A stretch of 64,000 nt of DNA from assembly GCA_013314815.1 (NCBI GenBank), contig JABUEY010000004.1, forward strand, positions 1 through 64,000, in the 5' to 3' direction. Positions within the stretch are counted from its first letter, which is position 1, and the number at the start of each line of letters is the position of its first letter. The notes below the pieces were generated by a model that was not told where the DNA came from, did not search any database, and saw only the letters and a program-made list of their open reading frames with translations. The DNA comes from Syntrophobacteraceae bacterium (lineage in GTDB: Bacteria > Desulfobacterota > Syntrophobacteria > Syntrophobacterales > Syntrophobacteraceae). A program made the position numbers and the translations under genes. Below are positions 9,046 through 17,715 of the stretch, one piece after another.

Positions 9046-10113
9046 ATGTTTGATTTTGCAATAGCGGGAGTACAAAGCCCTTTTATGCTGTTAGTGCTTA
9101 CCGGGTTTACCGTGGGTATTGTCGGCGGGTTTATCGGTGTCGGCGGCGGCTACATGGTGACCCCTGCTCTCATCGTGTTCGGTTTTCCGGGCTACATGGC
9201 TTCAGGCATCGATATGACGCATATCGCAGGTAAATCGGTCATTGCCACCGTTCGGCACAGGCAGATGGGAAACATCGACTGGGTCCTGGGCCTGGCCATG
9301 GTCGGAGGCACCATGCTCGGCGTGGAACTTGGCGTAAGGCTTCTGAACTGGGCCAAGAAGCTCGGCATCGCCGGCATCCTGCTTCTTACCTGCTCCGTCG
9401 TGGTCATGCTGTGCCTGTTCATCTACACACAAATCGAGACCCAGAAGGCTCACAAGAAGATCGAAAAGGACGCCGAAGCAGGCATCACTGCGGGGCGTGA
9501 AGTCATGGTCAGCGGCATCCCGAGGTTTTTCCAGAGCATTCCCCTGTATCCCATCGTCCGCTGCCGTACGGCCCGCCTGGTCATATCCATGTGGGTGATC
9601 GTGCTTGTCGGCATCTGCACCGGGACACTCGCGGGATTCCTGGGAGTCGGCGGAGGATTTGTGCGTGTGCCGGCGCTCGTTTACGTCATCGGCGCCACAA
9701 CCCACATCGCCGTGGGCACCGACCTCCTGGAGATCGCCGTTTCCGGTGGTTACGGAGCCATGAGACACACCCAGATGGGCAACGTGGACATGATCGCGGT
9801 CATGTTCATGATCGTGGGCGCCATGGTGGGCGCACAGTTCGGCAGCATCGCTACATCCTTTGTGCGCGGCCCCGCCATCCGGTACATACTCAGTTATTCC
9901 CTTATCCTCGCCACCGTGGGCGCCTGCCTGCGGCTCATCTACATGCTCACCGGCCAGAAGTACGAGGTGCTCTCCTTCTTCGCGGTGGTCTTCACCCTGG
10001 GCGAGATGTTCTTCCTGTGCTTCTTTATCGTCAGTCTTGTGGTATTCGCCGTGCGGTACCGGCACGGCAAGTCGGTCCCTGCGTGGATCCCCGCGCTGGT
10101 AGTCAAGGATTAG
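9046..10113 (+). CDS. TauE/SafE-family anion permease
   Basis: This 355-residue multi-spanning protein shows the two-fold repeat of the family: VGIVGGFIGVGGGYMVTPAL in the first half and TLAGFLGVGGGFVRVPAL in the second, each followed by a THIA(G/V)-type stretch (DMTHIAGKS; TTHIAVGTD). Members export small anions such as sulfite, sulfoacetate or other organosulfur compounds; the substrate here is not readable. The ATG at 9046 has GAGGAG 6 nt upstream; a TTG at 9040 is less likely. It sits in a sigma-54-driven operon between an unknown membrane protein and two very small ones. It is closely similar to the permease at 19590-20669. Confidence 0.93.
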   Translation: MFDFAIAGVQSPFMLLVLTGFTVGIVGGFIGVGGGYMVTPALIVFGFPGYMASGIDMTHIAGKSVIATVRHRQMGNIDWVLGLAMVGGTMLGVELGVRLLNWAKKLGIAGILLLTCSVVVMLCLFIYTQIETQKAHKKIEKDAEAGITAGREVMVSGIPRFFQSIPLYPIVRCRTARLVISMWVIVLVGICTGTLAGFLGVGGGFVRVPALVYVIGATTHIAVGTDLLEIAVSGGYGAMRHTQMGNVDMIAVMFMIVGAMVGAQFGSIATSFVRGPAIRYILSYSLILATVGACLRLIYMLTGQKYEVLSFFAVVFTLGEMFFLCFFIVSLVVFAVRYRHGKSVPAWIPALVVKD

Positions 10114-10148
10114 CCTGTTTACTCTTGTGGTTAAAGGAGGTATGAAAA

Positions 10149-10256
10149 ATGAAGTGGCTTTGGGACTCCATGCTTGGCTACTGGCTCCTGCTGCTTTCCA
10201 TCTCTCTTGGCATTGCGGCGGCAATCTACATGATATGGCTCCGTGGGCTCATATAA
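10149..10256 (+). CDS. 35-residue single-helix membrane peptide
   Basis: ATG at 10149 to TAA at 10254-10256, beginning MKWLWDSMLGYWLLLLSISL and ending in a short basic tail (IWLRGLI). AAAGGAGG precedes it, and another AAAGGAGG begins right at its stop codon to serve the next gene. One membrane helix fills most of the peptide. It lies 35 nt behind the permease, so it is probably a small subunit or regulator of it. An ATG at 10142 opens a different, implausible frame. Confidence 0.75.
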   Translation: MKWLWDSMLGYWLLLLSISLGIAAAIYMIWLRGLI

Positions 10257-10268
10257 AGGAGGAAGACC

Positions 10269-10460
10269 ATGCAAATTCTTGCCAACCTCATTCTATATGG
10301 TTTCATGCTTTTCCTGGTATATGAATCCATATTCGTCGAACACGATCCGTTTTTTGCCTTCGTGGTCCTGTTCGTGATCGGAGTGGCTGTCATTACCACG
10401 CTGTTGCCGGGTCTTCATGCTTCGAGGACCTCGCCTGGCGAATACCCTTACGATGACTGA
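10269..10460 (+). CDS. 63-residue two-helix membrane protein
   Basis: This small hydrophobic protein has helices at about 3-18 and 28-47 and a short polar tail rich in Pro and Tyr (SPGEYPYDD). AAAGGAGG stands 7 nt before the ATG. Its stop overlaps the next start (TGATG), so it is coupled to the 221-residue gene downstream. I do not recognise the family. As a tiny membrane protein behind a TauE permease it may be an accessory subunit. Confidence 0.82.
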   Translation: MQILANLILYGFMLFLVYESIFVEHDPFFAFVVLFVIGVAVITTLLPGLHASRTSPGEYPYDD

Positions 10461-11125
10461 TGACCGGTGAGATCATGACGACGGACCTGGGTGCGCTGCG
10501 CAAGGAAATTATCAATCTGTACGATAAGCGCAAGATAGGTGACCTGACGGAAAGAAAATTCCAGTCCCGGCTTGCGGACAAGACGGTGGAGCTGTATCGG
10601 ACGATCGTGATGGGCAGAATGGCTGAAGGAGAGACGATCCAGATGGAACACCATACGATTCTCTCCCATCTCAAGCTGACCCAGTCCATCCTGAGGGAAC
10701 CCGAGCAGTTCGCCACCAGTCTATTCGCTACGGACCGGCGCCTGTTTCGCGTACGTGCGACATTGATTCTGAGTATTCCACCAACGGGCGACCACAGGGA
10801 CAAGACCGTGGTGGACGAACTTTCCTACAAGCGCATCGCGTCTCTCAAGGTCCGCCGTCAGGTCAGGTGGGGTGAAGCGTATGTCGGCGCCGCCTTTGCC
10901 GGCGGGGCCGCCATCTTCTCCCCCTGGCTCGACATGACCGGCCCCGTGTTGATTGGAATCGGATCTCTGGGCATCATCCACGCCTTCCTTCTTCCGACCC
11001 GCTGGGTCGAAGTGGTGCCCGAGAATCCGATTCCCGACATGGATCCGATGAACATCCATGTGTTGCGAAAGAAGAGTGCCCGGGCCCTGGTGCAGTTCCT
11101 CCAGCAGAAATTGAGCCGATCATGA
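10460..11125 (+). CDS. Unknown membrane-associated protein of the TauE operon
   Basis: The 221 residues start with a helical, charged domain (1-75, with a LRKEIINLYDKRK stretch). A beta-rich part with an ATDRRLFRVRATL pattern follows (about 90-105), recalling bacterial PH-like or short PilZ-adjacent folds, and then two membrane helices (about 138-152 and 155-172). I cannot name the family. It is coupled by TGATG to the gene before and by ATGA to the receiver gene after it. A protein partner of that receiver is a reasonable guess. Confidence 0.82.
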   Translation: MTGEIMTTDLGALRKEIINLYDKRKIGDLTERKFQSRLADKTVELYRTIVMGRMAEGETIQMEHHTILSHLKLTQSILREPEQFATSLFATDRRLFRVRATLILSIPPTGDHRDKTVVDELSYKRIASLKVRRQVRWGEAYVGAAFAGGAAIFSPWLDMTGPVLIGIGSLGIIHAFLLPTRWVEVVPENPIPDMDPMNIHVLRKKSARALVQFLQQKLSRS

Positions 11126-11520
11126 AAGGAATAAAGGTCCTTCTCGTAGACGACGAAGTCGACTTTACGACAAGTATGCGCAAGGTCCTGGCTCGACGCG
11201 GATTTGAAGTGGACGTTGCCTCCGACGGCCTCTCCGCCCTCCCCATGATTGCCCAGACACATTTTGACGTGGTGGTTCTCGACATCAAAATGCCCGGCAT
11301 GGACGGGATCACCGTGCTTTCGGAAATCAAGCGGCTCACTCCATCCACCCAGGTGATCATGCTCACCGGGCACTTTTCCTTCAGCGACGAGGTGGACGCA
11401 TCGCAAACCGGAGCTTTTGCGTACCTGCTGAAACCCATTCCCATCATGAAACTTGTCGATATCATACTCGCCGCCGCGGTTCACGGCAGAACGGTCGCGC
11501 TGAAAGGCGCAGGCCCCTGA
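11122..11520 (+). CDS. Stand-alone receiver-domain response regulator
   Basis: A single CheY-like receiver of 132 residues with acidic pocket VDDE (D10, D11), phospho-acceptor D54 in VVLDIKMPG, the Thr of MLTGH and the Lys of LLKP. There is no output domain. Its ATG overlaps the preceding stop (ATGA). Receivers of this type act by protein contact, so it may signal to the membrane proteins of its own operon or to the PEP-synthase-like protein encoded next. Confidence 0.92.
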   Translation: MKGIKVLLVDDEVDFTTSMRKVLARRGFEVDVASDGLSALPMIAQTHFDVVVLDIKMPGMDGITVLSEIKRLTPSTQVIMLTGHFSFSDEVDASQTGAFAYLLKPIPIMKLVDIILAAAVHGRTVALKGAGP

Positions 11521-11809
11521 TGTATTGAAGACGGAACCGCTCGCACCGGGAAACCGTGTCGTCATGGATATCGGTCCGCCCGAATCCGGTATCGCCATCC
11601 CGATCCGGCCTCCCGGTTCCTCCCATGTCGATCATATAAGCGCCCGTCCCGGCACAGGACAAGTACACCTTCCGCCCTCATACCCATTGCGGTGCGCCGC
11701 AACCGCATTCATCCACTGGAATTTTACGGGACCTTCGTGTAAGATTCGATGAGAAGTTCGGCCTGAAAACCCGCTGTAACGATTCAACAACTTTCAGAGC
11801 GAAGCAAAC

Positions 11810-14482
11810 ATGGATTCCGTCAATTCGACTTCTTCCGAGGGAACCGAAGCCCGCCCGTGGTATCGAAAGGCCATGTCCAGGACGTGGAATGGTTTCAAGT
11901 ACTTCCTGGAACTCATAGGGATTCTGCAGGGACAGGCTGTGGACCAGGCGGCCCAGGTAGCCAGGTTGAGGCTTTATCACACGGAGTTTCGCAAGCTTCT
12001 TTCGTCGAACAACAGCTTCCTGGAAAACCTGGGAGATCTGGAGCAGAAGCTATACAGCAGCGAACTGGTGGACCGGGCGTTCGTCAAGCGCAAGGTCGTG
12101 AGGATCCTGACCGATATTCATGCTATGGTGGAAAGCATCAATGTTATTTCGGGCGATCGCTATACTGCGCTGCGCGAATCCTTCGACCGGATAGCGGAAC
12201 CCCTCGGCACACTGATGGAGGAATCCACGGAATCCGCCGGCAGCCAACGGGTTCTTGATCTTTCCGAAGTGAGCGCGGCACATGCCGAACTGGCCGGGGG
12301 CAAGATGGCGAACCTGAGCGAGGTCGCCAACGTGCTCGGCCTTCCGACTCCGGACGGCATGGTGATCACAACGGAAGGATTCCGGGAGCTTGTCGAAAAG
12401 GGAGGCATACGATCCTGGATCCAGGACAAGCATCTCGAAATCGAATCCCCGCACGACATAGACCGGATCAGTGAGGAGCTGCGAGACCGCATTTTGGATC
12501 TAGAAGTCCCCTCCGAACTCCAGGAAGAGATTCTCGCCGGCTACGACCGCCTGGCGGAGCGCGCCGGAAAACCTGTGCCCGTTGCCGTGCGATCCAGTGC
12601 CGTGGGCGAAGATTCCGATTTTTCCTTTGCGGGCCAGTTCCTATCCGTTTTAAACGTGCGTAGAGAGGATCTCGCCGGTGCGTACTTGCGAGTCGCGGCA
12701 AGCCTTTATTCCACAGAGGCCATGTATTACAGGTTCCTGCACGCAATACCCGGAGAATCTGCTCAGATGGCTGTAGGATGCATAGAAATGGTCGATGCGG
12801 CAGCGAGCGGAGTGGTCTTTTCCAGGGATCCGAATCGGCCCGATTCCGGAAAAGTGCTGATCCATGCCATCAAGGGGCTCGGCGTCATGCTTGTGGACGG
12901 CCGTACCTCCCCGGAGGTGATACAGGTTTCAAGAGACCCGCTCGGGGCCGAGGTGGATCGGAGCCCTTCTTCTCAGAAAAGCCGAATCGTCCTGGCGGGA
13001 GGATCCGGTGTCGAGGAGAAGGATTTGCAGCCGGGGGAAGCCGGGCAGCCCTGCATCTCCGACGACCAGGCGGTGCAGCTCGCCGGATGGGCTCTGCAAC
13101 TCGAGGCTCATTTTGGGAGCACACAGGATGTGGAATGGGCGCTCGATCATGAAGGCAGGCTTATTGTTCTGCAGTCGAGGCCTCTGGCCTTGTCCGCGCA
13201 TTCCACCCGCACGGAAGAACCTGTTACAGGCTTTCCGCTTCTCGTGCGGGGGGGCGAGGTCGGATGCCCGGGCATCGGGATCGGCCCGGCAAAGCATATG
13301 TCCGAAGACGACGACATGGAAACCTTCCCGGACGGTGCCGTGCTGGTGGCGAGAAGGTCATCACCCAGGTTCGTCCGGCTGATGTCGAGAGCCACGGCCA
13401 TCGTGACCGATGCAGGAAGCACCACCGGCCACATGGCCTCGCTTGCCCGCGAATTGAGGGTCCCCACCCTGCTCAACACGAGGTCGGCGGTCCAGTCGAT
13501 CCCCGATGGAACCCTCATCACCGTGGACGCGAGCAGTGGATTCGTCTACGAAGGAGAGGTTCCCGCCCTGGCCGAGAAACAGGCGGCCGCCGCGGAGGAA
13601 GGAGACTTTTCGGAAAGAAGGAAACTGACTCCAGGGTACCGTCTCCTGGCAAAGGTGGTGGAAAACATCGCGCCTCTCCATCTCACCGATCCTGCAGCGG
13701 CGAATTTTACCGCCCAGGGGTGCCTGACCCTGCACGACATGGCACGCTATATCCATGAAAAGTCCTACAAGGAAATGTTCATGCTGGGAAACAACGTCGG
13801 AGACCTTCGCGCATCCAGCTATTACCTCGATGTGTTCCTCCCCATCGATCTGTATATCATCGATCTCGGCGGGGGACTTGAAGGGAGCCCGAAGCAGAAA
13901 AAAGTAAAGCGATCCCAGGTGACCTCTGTGCCCCTCAAGGCGGTCCTGGATGGAATGCTTCACAAGAAGATCCAGCGTTTCGGTGCTCGACCCATGGACC
14001 TCGGGGGGCTTTTCTCCATTATGATGCGGCATGCCATGACCAGCCCCGAAGAAGATGAATCCTTCAGGGCTCCCTGCTATGCCATCATCTCGGACAAGTA
14101 CCTGAACTACACCGCAAGAGTGGGTTATCACTTCAGCGTACTCGATACCTACTGCGGGGAGACACCCAACAAGAACTACATCAGCATGGTCTTCCAGGGG
14201 GGGGCGGCGGATTTCGTGCGAAGGAGCCGCAGGGCCAGGGCTATCGCAAGCATTCTCAAGGAGCACGGCTTTACCGTGAAGGTCCACAACGATATCGTCA
14301 ATGCGCGTCTCAGCAAGGCTCCCCTGCAGGAAAGCGTGGCTCACCTGCAGATGCTGGGTTCCCTGTTTCAGTTCTTCCGTCAGATGGATGCGGCCATGAC
14401 CAGCGAAAACGCCGTCTCGTTGTACGCGGAAGCATTTCTGGATGGTGATTACGCGCTGGAGAGATTCAAGAGCGGTAACTAA
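11810..14482 (+). CDS. PEP-synthase-like protein with ATP-grasp and phospho-His domains and a novel C-terminus (paralogue B)
   Basis: The 890 residues follow the plan of the protein at 3907-6519: a helical N-terminal extension (about 1-150), an ATP-grasp domain with VRSSAVGEDSDFSFAGQ near residue 265 and QDVEWALDHEGRLIVLQSRP near 440, and a swivel domain with its phospho-acceptor in STTGHMASLARELRVP (H541). The same unfamiliar C-terminal domain (about 595-890) carries PIDLYIIDLGGGL, YAIISDKYLNYTARVGYH and RRSRRARAIA. The PEP-binding barrel is again missing. The start has only a weak ribosome site (GAGCGAAG). A gap of 289 nt separates it from the receiver gene; it may have its own promoter or belong to the TauE transcript. 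Confidence 0.88.
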   Translation: MDSVNSTSSEGTEARPWYRKAMSRTWNGFKYFLELIGILQGQAVDQAAQVARLRLYHTEFRKLLSSNNSFLENLGDLEQKLYSSELVDRAFVKRKVVRILTDIHAMVESINVISGDRYTALRESFDRIAEPLGTLMEESTESAGSQRVLDLSEVSAAHAELAGGKMANLSEVANVLGLPTPDGMVITTEGFRELVEKGGIRSWIQDKHLEIESPHDIDRISEELRDRILDLEVPSELQEEILAGYDRLAERAGKPVPVAVRSSAVGEDSDFSFAGQFLSVLNVRREDLAGAYLRVAASLYSTEAMYYRFLHAIPGESAQMAVGCIEMVDAAASGVVFSRDPNRPDSGKVLIHAIKGLGVMLVDGRTSPEVIQVSRDPLGAEVDRSPSSQKSRIVLAGGSGVEEKDLQPGEAGQPCISDDQAVQLAGWALQLEAHFGSTQDVEWALDHEGRLIVLQSRPLALSAHSTRTEEPVTGFPLLVRGGEVGCPGIGIGPAKHMSEDDDMETFPDGAVLVARRSSPRFVRLMSRATAIVTDAGSTTGHMASLARELRVPTLLNTRSAVQSIPDGTLITVDASSGFVYEGEVPALAEKQAAAAEEGDFSERRKLTPGYRLLAKVVENIAPLHLTDPAAANFTAQGCLTLHDMARYIHEKSYKEMFMLGNNVGDLRASSYYLDVFLPIDLYIIDLGGGLEGSPKQKKVKRSQVTSVPLKAVLDGMLHKKIQRFGARPMDLGGLFSIMMRHAMTSPEEDESFRAPCYAIISDKYLNYTARVGYHFSVLDTYCGETPNKNYISMVFQGGAADFVRRSRRARAIASILKEHGFTVKVHNDIVNARLSKAPLQESVAHLQMLGSLFQFFRQMDAAMTSENAVSLYAEAFLDGDYALERFKSGN

Positions 14483-14487
14483 GAGCT

Positions 14488-14835
14488 GGCTCTTCCGGCA
14501 AACTTCCACGGGCCGTGGGCTCACAACCCACTATGAAAACGCACAAGAAACCTTTTAGCGGCTGATCTCTTAAAAACGGGCCGGACCATTCCGGCATTTT
14601 ACGGCATTTGCGGGAATGACGCTGTGGAGGCAATGACGTTGCTGCGGGAATGACGGTGTGGTCCAGGCGGGCATGAACAGGTGTGGTCTACGTGGGAATG
14701 ATGTTGCTGTGCGAGTGAGACATTGTTGTGGGAATGACGTTGTGATGCCGAGTGACTTTGTGATGCCTTGATCCTTTCCGTGGAAAGCACGAGACGCGTG
14801 GGAAACACGGGAGTTTCTCGTTTGCCGGATGAGCT
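14488..14835. repeat. Dispersed inverted-end intergenic repeat
   Basis: The ends are GGCTCTTCCGGCAAAC (14488-14503) and GTTTGCCGGATGAGCT (14820-14835), inverted with two mismatches. The interior carries an irregular tandem series of a roughly 12-base word of the type GGGAATGACGTTG and, on the minus strand, AAGGATCAAGGCATC shared with other copies. It fills the gap between two convergent genes and abuts the stop codon of the receiver gene. Confidence 0.7.
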
Positions 14836-15236
14836 TAAAACTTGTCTTCCAGGTCGAGGACGCAGCATTTTCTCTCGAACGCGTTTTCAATGCAGGAGAC
14901 GAGCGTCTCGACCGGGCATGGTTTGAGCAGAATTTCCGCCACACAGTACTTAAGCGCCTCGGACACCTGCTTCATATCGATGTGTCCTGTCAGCATGATC
15001 ACGGGAACGACGGTATCCTTTTCGCGGATGGCCTTGAGTGTTTCAATGCCGTCCATTCCCGGCATGCGCAAATCCAGGACCATCACGTCGTAGCTTCCCT
15101 CTTCGAGCAGCTTCAGGGCATCGGACCCGTTGTCCACGCTTTCCACCTCCATTCCACGCCTGCGAAGGACCTTCTTGAGCGATTCGACAAACATCTGCTC
15201 GTCGTCTACCAGCAAAACACGCATGAGTTCAGACAT
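14835..15236 (-). CDS. Stand-alone receiver-domain response regulator
   Basis: A 133-residue receiver with VDDE (D11, D12), phospho-acceptor D55 in MVLDLRMPG and MLTGH. The fifth helix entry is CVAEILLKP in place of the usual GAxDYLLKP, so the output face may differ. There is no effector domain. It is last in a minus-strand series behind a kinase and another receiver, separated from the latter by about 160 nt. A second ATG (15224) could be used. Confidence 0.9.
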   Translation of the reverse strand: MSELMRVLLVDDEQMFVESLKKVLRRRGMEVESVDNGSDALKLLEEGSYDVMVLDLRMPGMDGIETLKAIREKDTVVPVIMLTGHIDMKQVSEALKYCVAEILLKPCPVETLVSCIENAFERKCCVLDLEDKF

Positions 15237-15393
15237 GTCTGTTTATCCTGCAAGAAAACGGTCTTGACATTTCCTGGCCTCTTTGATCTTCGTTTCATCC
15301 CGGTTTTCAAGATCGAGTATATCAGGAGGATCCCGTTTTTGAAAGCACCTGAAGAAGCTGAAGTGATTTTCCGGCAGGATAACGGACACGCCT

Positions 15394-15804
15394 CTACCTC
15401 TGCATGTTCTGCAGCCTGATCTTCTTTCTTTGATAAGCCTCCGCGATCTTTTCCTGCAGTTCTTCTATCCGAATGGGTTTCATGGCGTAATCGAAAGCTC
15501 CGTGGTGCATCCCCTCGATACCCGTCTCAACGGAACCGTGTCCGGTCAGGATGATCACTTCGACCATCGGTTTCTTTCTCTTGATGATCTTCAGAGCCTC
15601 GATGCCCCCCATGCCGGGCATCTTCAGATCGAGGACAACCACATCGAATTCGCTTTCCTCGACGGCACTCACAGCAGCCTCACCGCTGTCGGCCGTGGAG
15701 ACTCGAAACCCCCTCCTGACGAGCAGTTTGGACATATTCCTGGTAAATGCCTCCTCGTCGTCCACCAGCAGGATCCTTATCCCGGGTTCATCCAGCGACA
15801 TCAT
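15394..15804 (-). CDS. Stand-alone receiver-domain response regulator, coupled to a kinase gene
   Basis: A 136-residue receiver with VDDEE (D15, D16), phospho-acceptor D59 in VVLDLKMPG, ILTGHGS and YAMKP. There is no output domain. Its start lies inside the 3' end of the kinase gene (17-nt overlap), so it is the probable direct phosphorylation partner of that kinase. Confidence 0.92.
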   Translation of the reverse strand: MMSLDEPGIRILLVDDEEAFTRNMSKLLVRRGFRVSTADSGEAAVSAVEESEFDVVVLDLKMPGMGGIEALKIIKRKKPMVEVIILTGHGSVETGIEGMHHGAFDYAMKPIRIEELQEKIAEAYQRKKIRLQNMQR

Positions 15805-17560
15805 ATGGGCTGTCCTCGAAGTCCTTTGCCGTTCTGAAAGGAAGAAAAATCGTGAACTCAGTGCCCTTCCCCATTTCGCTCCGAACCGTAATGTTGCCTC
15901 CCAGGGATTTCACGATGGTGTAGGAAATGGAAAGCCCCAGGCCAGTCCCCTTTCCAACCGGCTTCGTGGTAAAGAACGGGTCGAATATTCTCTTGAGGTT
16001 CTCCTGCGAAATGCCCGACCCCGTATCGGAAATATTGATCTCTATGCCCTGCTTTCTGCTGTTCAGGCGGCTGTTGATCCGTATGGTCCCGTAGGGCTTC
16101 CCTTCGTGGGCATCTATGGAATTGGATATGAAGTTGATGAGTACCTGTTCGAGTTGAAAAGGATCCGAAAGGAGACGAGGCAGGTCGTTTTCCAGGTCCA
16201 CAATGAACTGAATCCCGCTGGTCTGCGCCCTTTTTTCCAGCAGTTCGATCACTTCTTCGCAGCACTTGTTGATATCCACCATCTCGATCTTCGACTTGGA
16301 TCGACGCGAGAAGCGCAGCAGGTTCTGAGTGATGTGACTGCACCGCTGCACCTGTGCTTCGATCTGGCTCAGGGACTCGAAGAGCTGACCCTTGAAATCC
16401 CCGTCAAGCGATGTGGCCTCCTCCCCCAGGTCCCGGATGACCTGGTTTTCGGTCAGGATGACGGACAGCGGGTTGTTGATCTCGTGGGCAACGCCGGCGG
16501 CAAGTTCTCCTATGGATGCCAGTTTGCTCGCCTGGAGCAGTTGCATGCTGAGCCGTTCCTCCTCCTCGTCCCGCTTCTGGATCACCTTGATCATGTGACG
16601 CGTGGTGAGGATGGCTACAACAAGGATGGCCAGGATACTCACGTGCAGGAAAATGAGAATGGCGTGATTGGCATGGTTGACGGCCCTGAACGCTTCATCG
16701 TAGTCCTGTTTGACTCCAAGCAGCCAGCGGGGCTTCTTGAGCCAGGCGTAAGCGATGATCTGTTTCGGCAGAGGCCGGTCGAGGTCGTCTTTTCCCCCTT
16801 CGAGAATATGGATTCCGCTTTCCTCCGTGAATACATCCATCCGGAATGGGGCGCTGCCCATGATCTTGCCGCTGTATCGAGGTGCGGTCTGAAAGACTCC
16901 CTCCTTGTTGAGAAGGTAGACCTCCCCCGTCTCGCCGATCTTCACGTCCTCTACGAGTGAGCGCATGTAATCGGTGTAAACCGTTGCCCTCAGGATCCAT
17001 TTCTGATTTTCGTCGGATCGCAGAACGGCAATGATAAAGTGGGGAACGCTGCGATATCCCATGAACATGTCGCTGATGTAGACGCCTCTTTCCATCACCC
17101 TCTTGAACCAGAAGGTTTCCGAATAATCCTTGTCCATCAAGTCGTAAGGCCCCACATAGGACACGTGTCTACCCCGGTCGTCGATGACTCCGATGTCCGT
17201 AAAAAAGACTTCTTCGCGGTTCAACGTATTGAATACGCGATTCAGATTGGATGTGTCTCGAAGGTGTTCGAGAGAATGGGTGAATGCGGTCAACTGGAGA
17301 TCGGCGGTGCGTTCCTTGAGAAACAGTTCCACGATCTTGCGATGATATTCGGTGAGGTTCTGAAAGTAATCGACCATCCTCGCCGTCGCGAACTCGGAAT
17401 AATAGGTATAGATGCCCCAGCCCACCAGGATGAGAGGAAAAACCGAACAGATCAGCGTAAGAAGAATAAATCTCCTGTAAAGCTCGGCATATGTTTCTTT
17501 CTTCGTGGCACCGGCGGACTTCCGATAGGACCCGCTCTTGATATCCCCATTCGAATTCAT
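15788..17560 (-). CDS. Sensor histidine kinase with periplasmic Cache-type domain
   Basis: The 590 residues comprise a cytoplasmic start, membrane helix 1 (about 30-54), a large periplasmic double-Cache-like sensor (about 60-300), membrane helix 2 (FLHVSILAILVVAILTT), HisKA with [10 protein letters not shown] (H359) and HATPase with NFISNSIDA, DTGSGI and GTGLGLSI. The sensor has a DIGVIDDRGRHVSYVGPY stretch also found, with small changes, in the kinase at 28177-29850, so the two probably bind related ligands. The ATG at 17560 is the only reasonable start. It is coupled to the receiver at 15394-15804. Confidence 0.94.
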   Translation of the reverse strand: MNSNGDIKSGSYRKSAGATKKETYAELYRRFILLTLICSVFPLILVGWGIYTYYSEFATARMVDYFQNLTEYHRKIVELFLKERTADLQLTAFTHSLEHLRDTSNLNRVFNTLNREEVFFTDIGVIDDRGRHVSYVGPYDLMDKDYSETFWFKRVMERGVYISDMFMGYRSVPHFIIAVLRSDENQKWILRATVYTDYMRSLVEDVKIGETGEVYLLNKEGVFQTAPRYSGKIMGSAPFRMDVFTEESGIHILEGGKDDLDRPLPKQIIAYAWLKKPRWLLGVKQDYDEAFRAVNHANHAILIFLHVSILAILVVAILTTRHMIKVIQKRDEEEERLSMQLLQASKLASIGELAAGVAHEINNPLSVILTENQVIRDLGEEATSLDGDFKGQLFESLSQIEAQVQRCSHITQNLLRFSRRSKSKIEMVDINKCCEEVIELLEKRAQTSGIQFIVDLENDLPRLLSDPFQLEQVLINFISNSIDAHEGKPYGTIRINSRLNSRKQGIEINISDTGSGISQENLKRIFDPFFTTKPVGKGTGLGLSISYTIVKSLGGNITVRSEMGKGTEFTIFLPFRTAKDFEDSPYDVAG

Positions 17561-17715
17561 CGGTTAACATTCCCCAATCTTAAAGGCTTTTCCTGAAATT
17601 CATACCGTTTCAATCGAAGATCATCAAGCCAAATGTGGATTCCAAAACAAGATTGTGGACCTTGACGAAAAGTCCCCCGATTTCATGGGAAGAGGAATTC
17701 TCAAGCGATCGAAAT

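Noticed and set aside
9202-10224. 340-codon frame antisense to the TauE permease
   Set aside because: Opposite the membrane-spanning repeats of the permease; His/Asp/Gly-rich as is usual for antisense of hydrophobic genes.
13361-14524. 387-codon open frame antisense to the second PEP-synthase-like gene
   Set aside because: Shadow of the conserved C-terminal domain; it appears in the corresponding place of the other paralogue too, as expected from codon bias.
14580-14790. CRISPR array
   Set aside because: The repeated word is short, irregular and without uniform spacers, and no cas gene is near.
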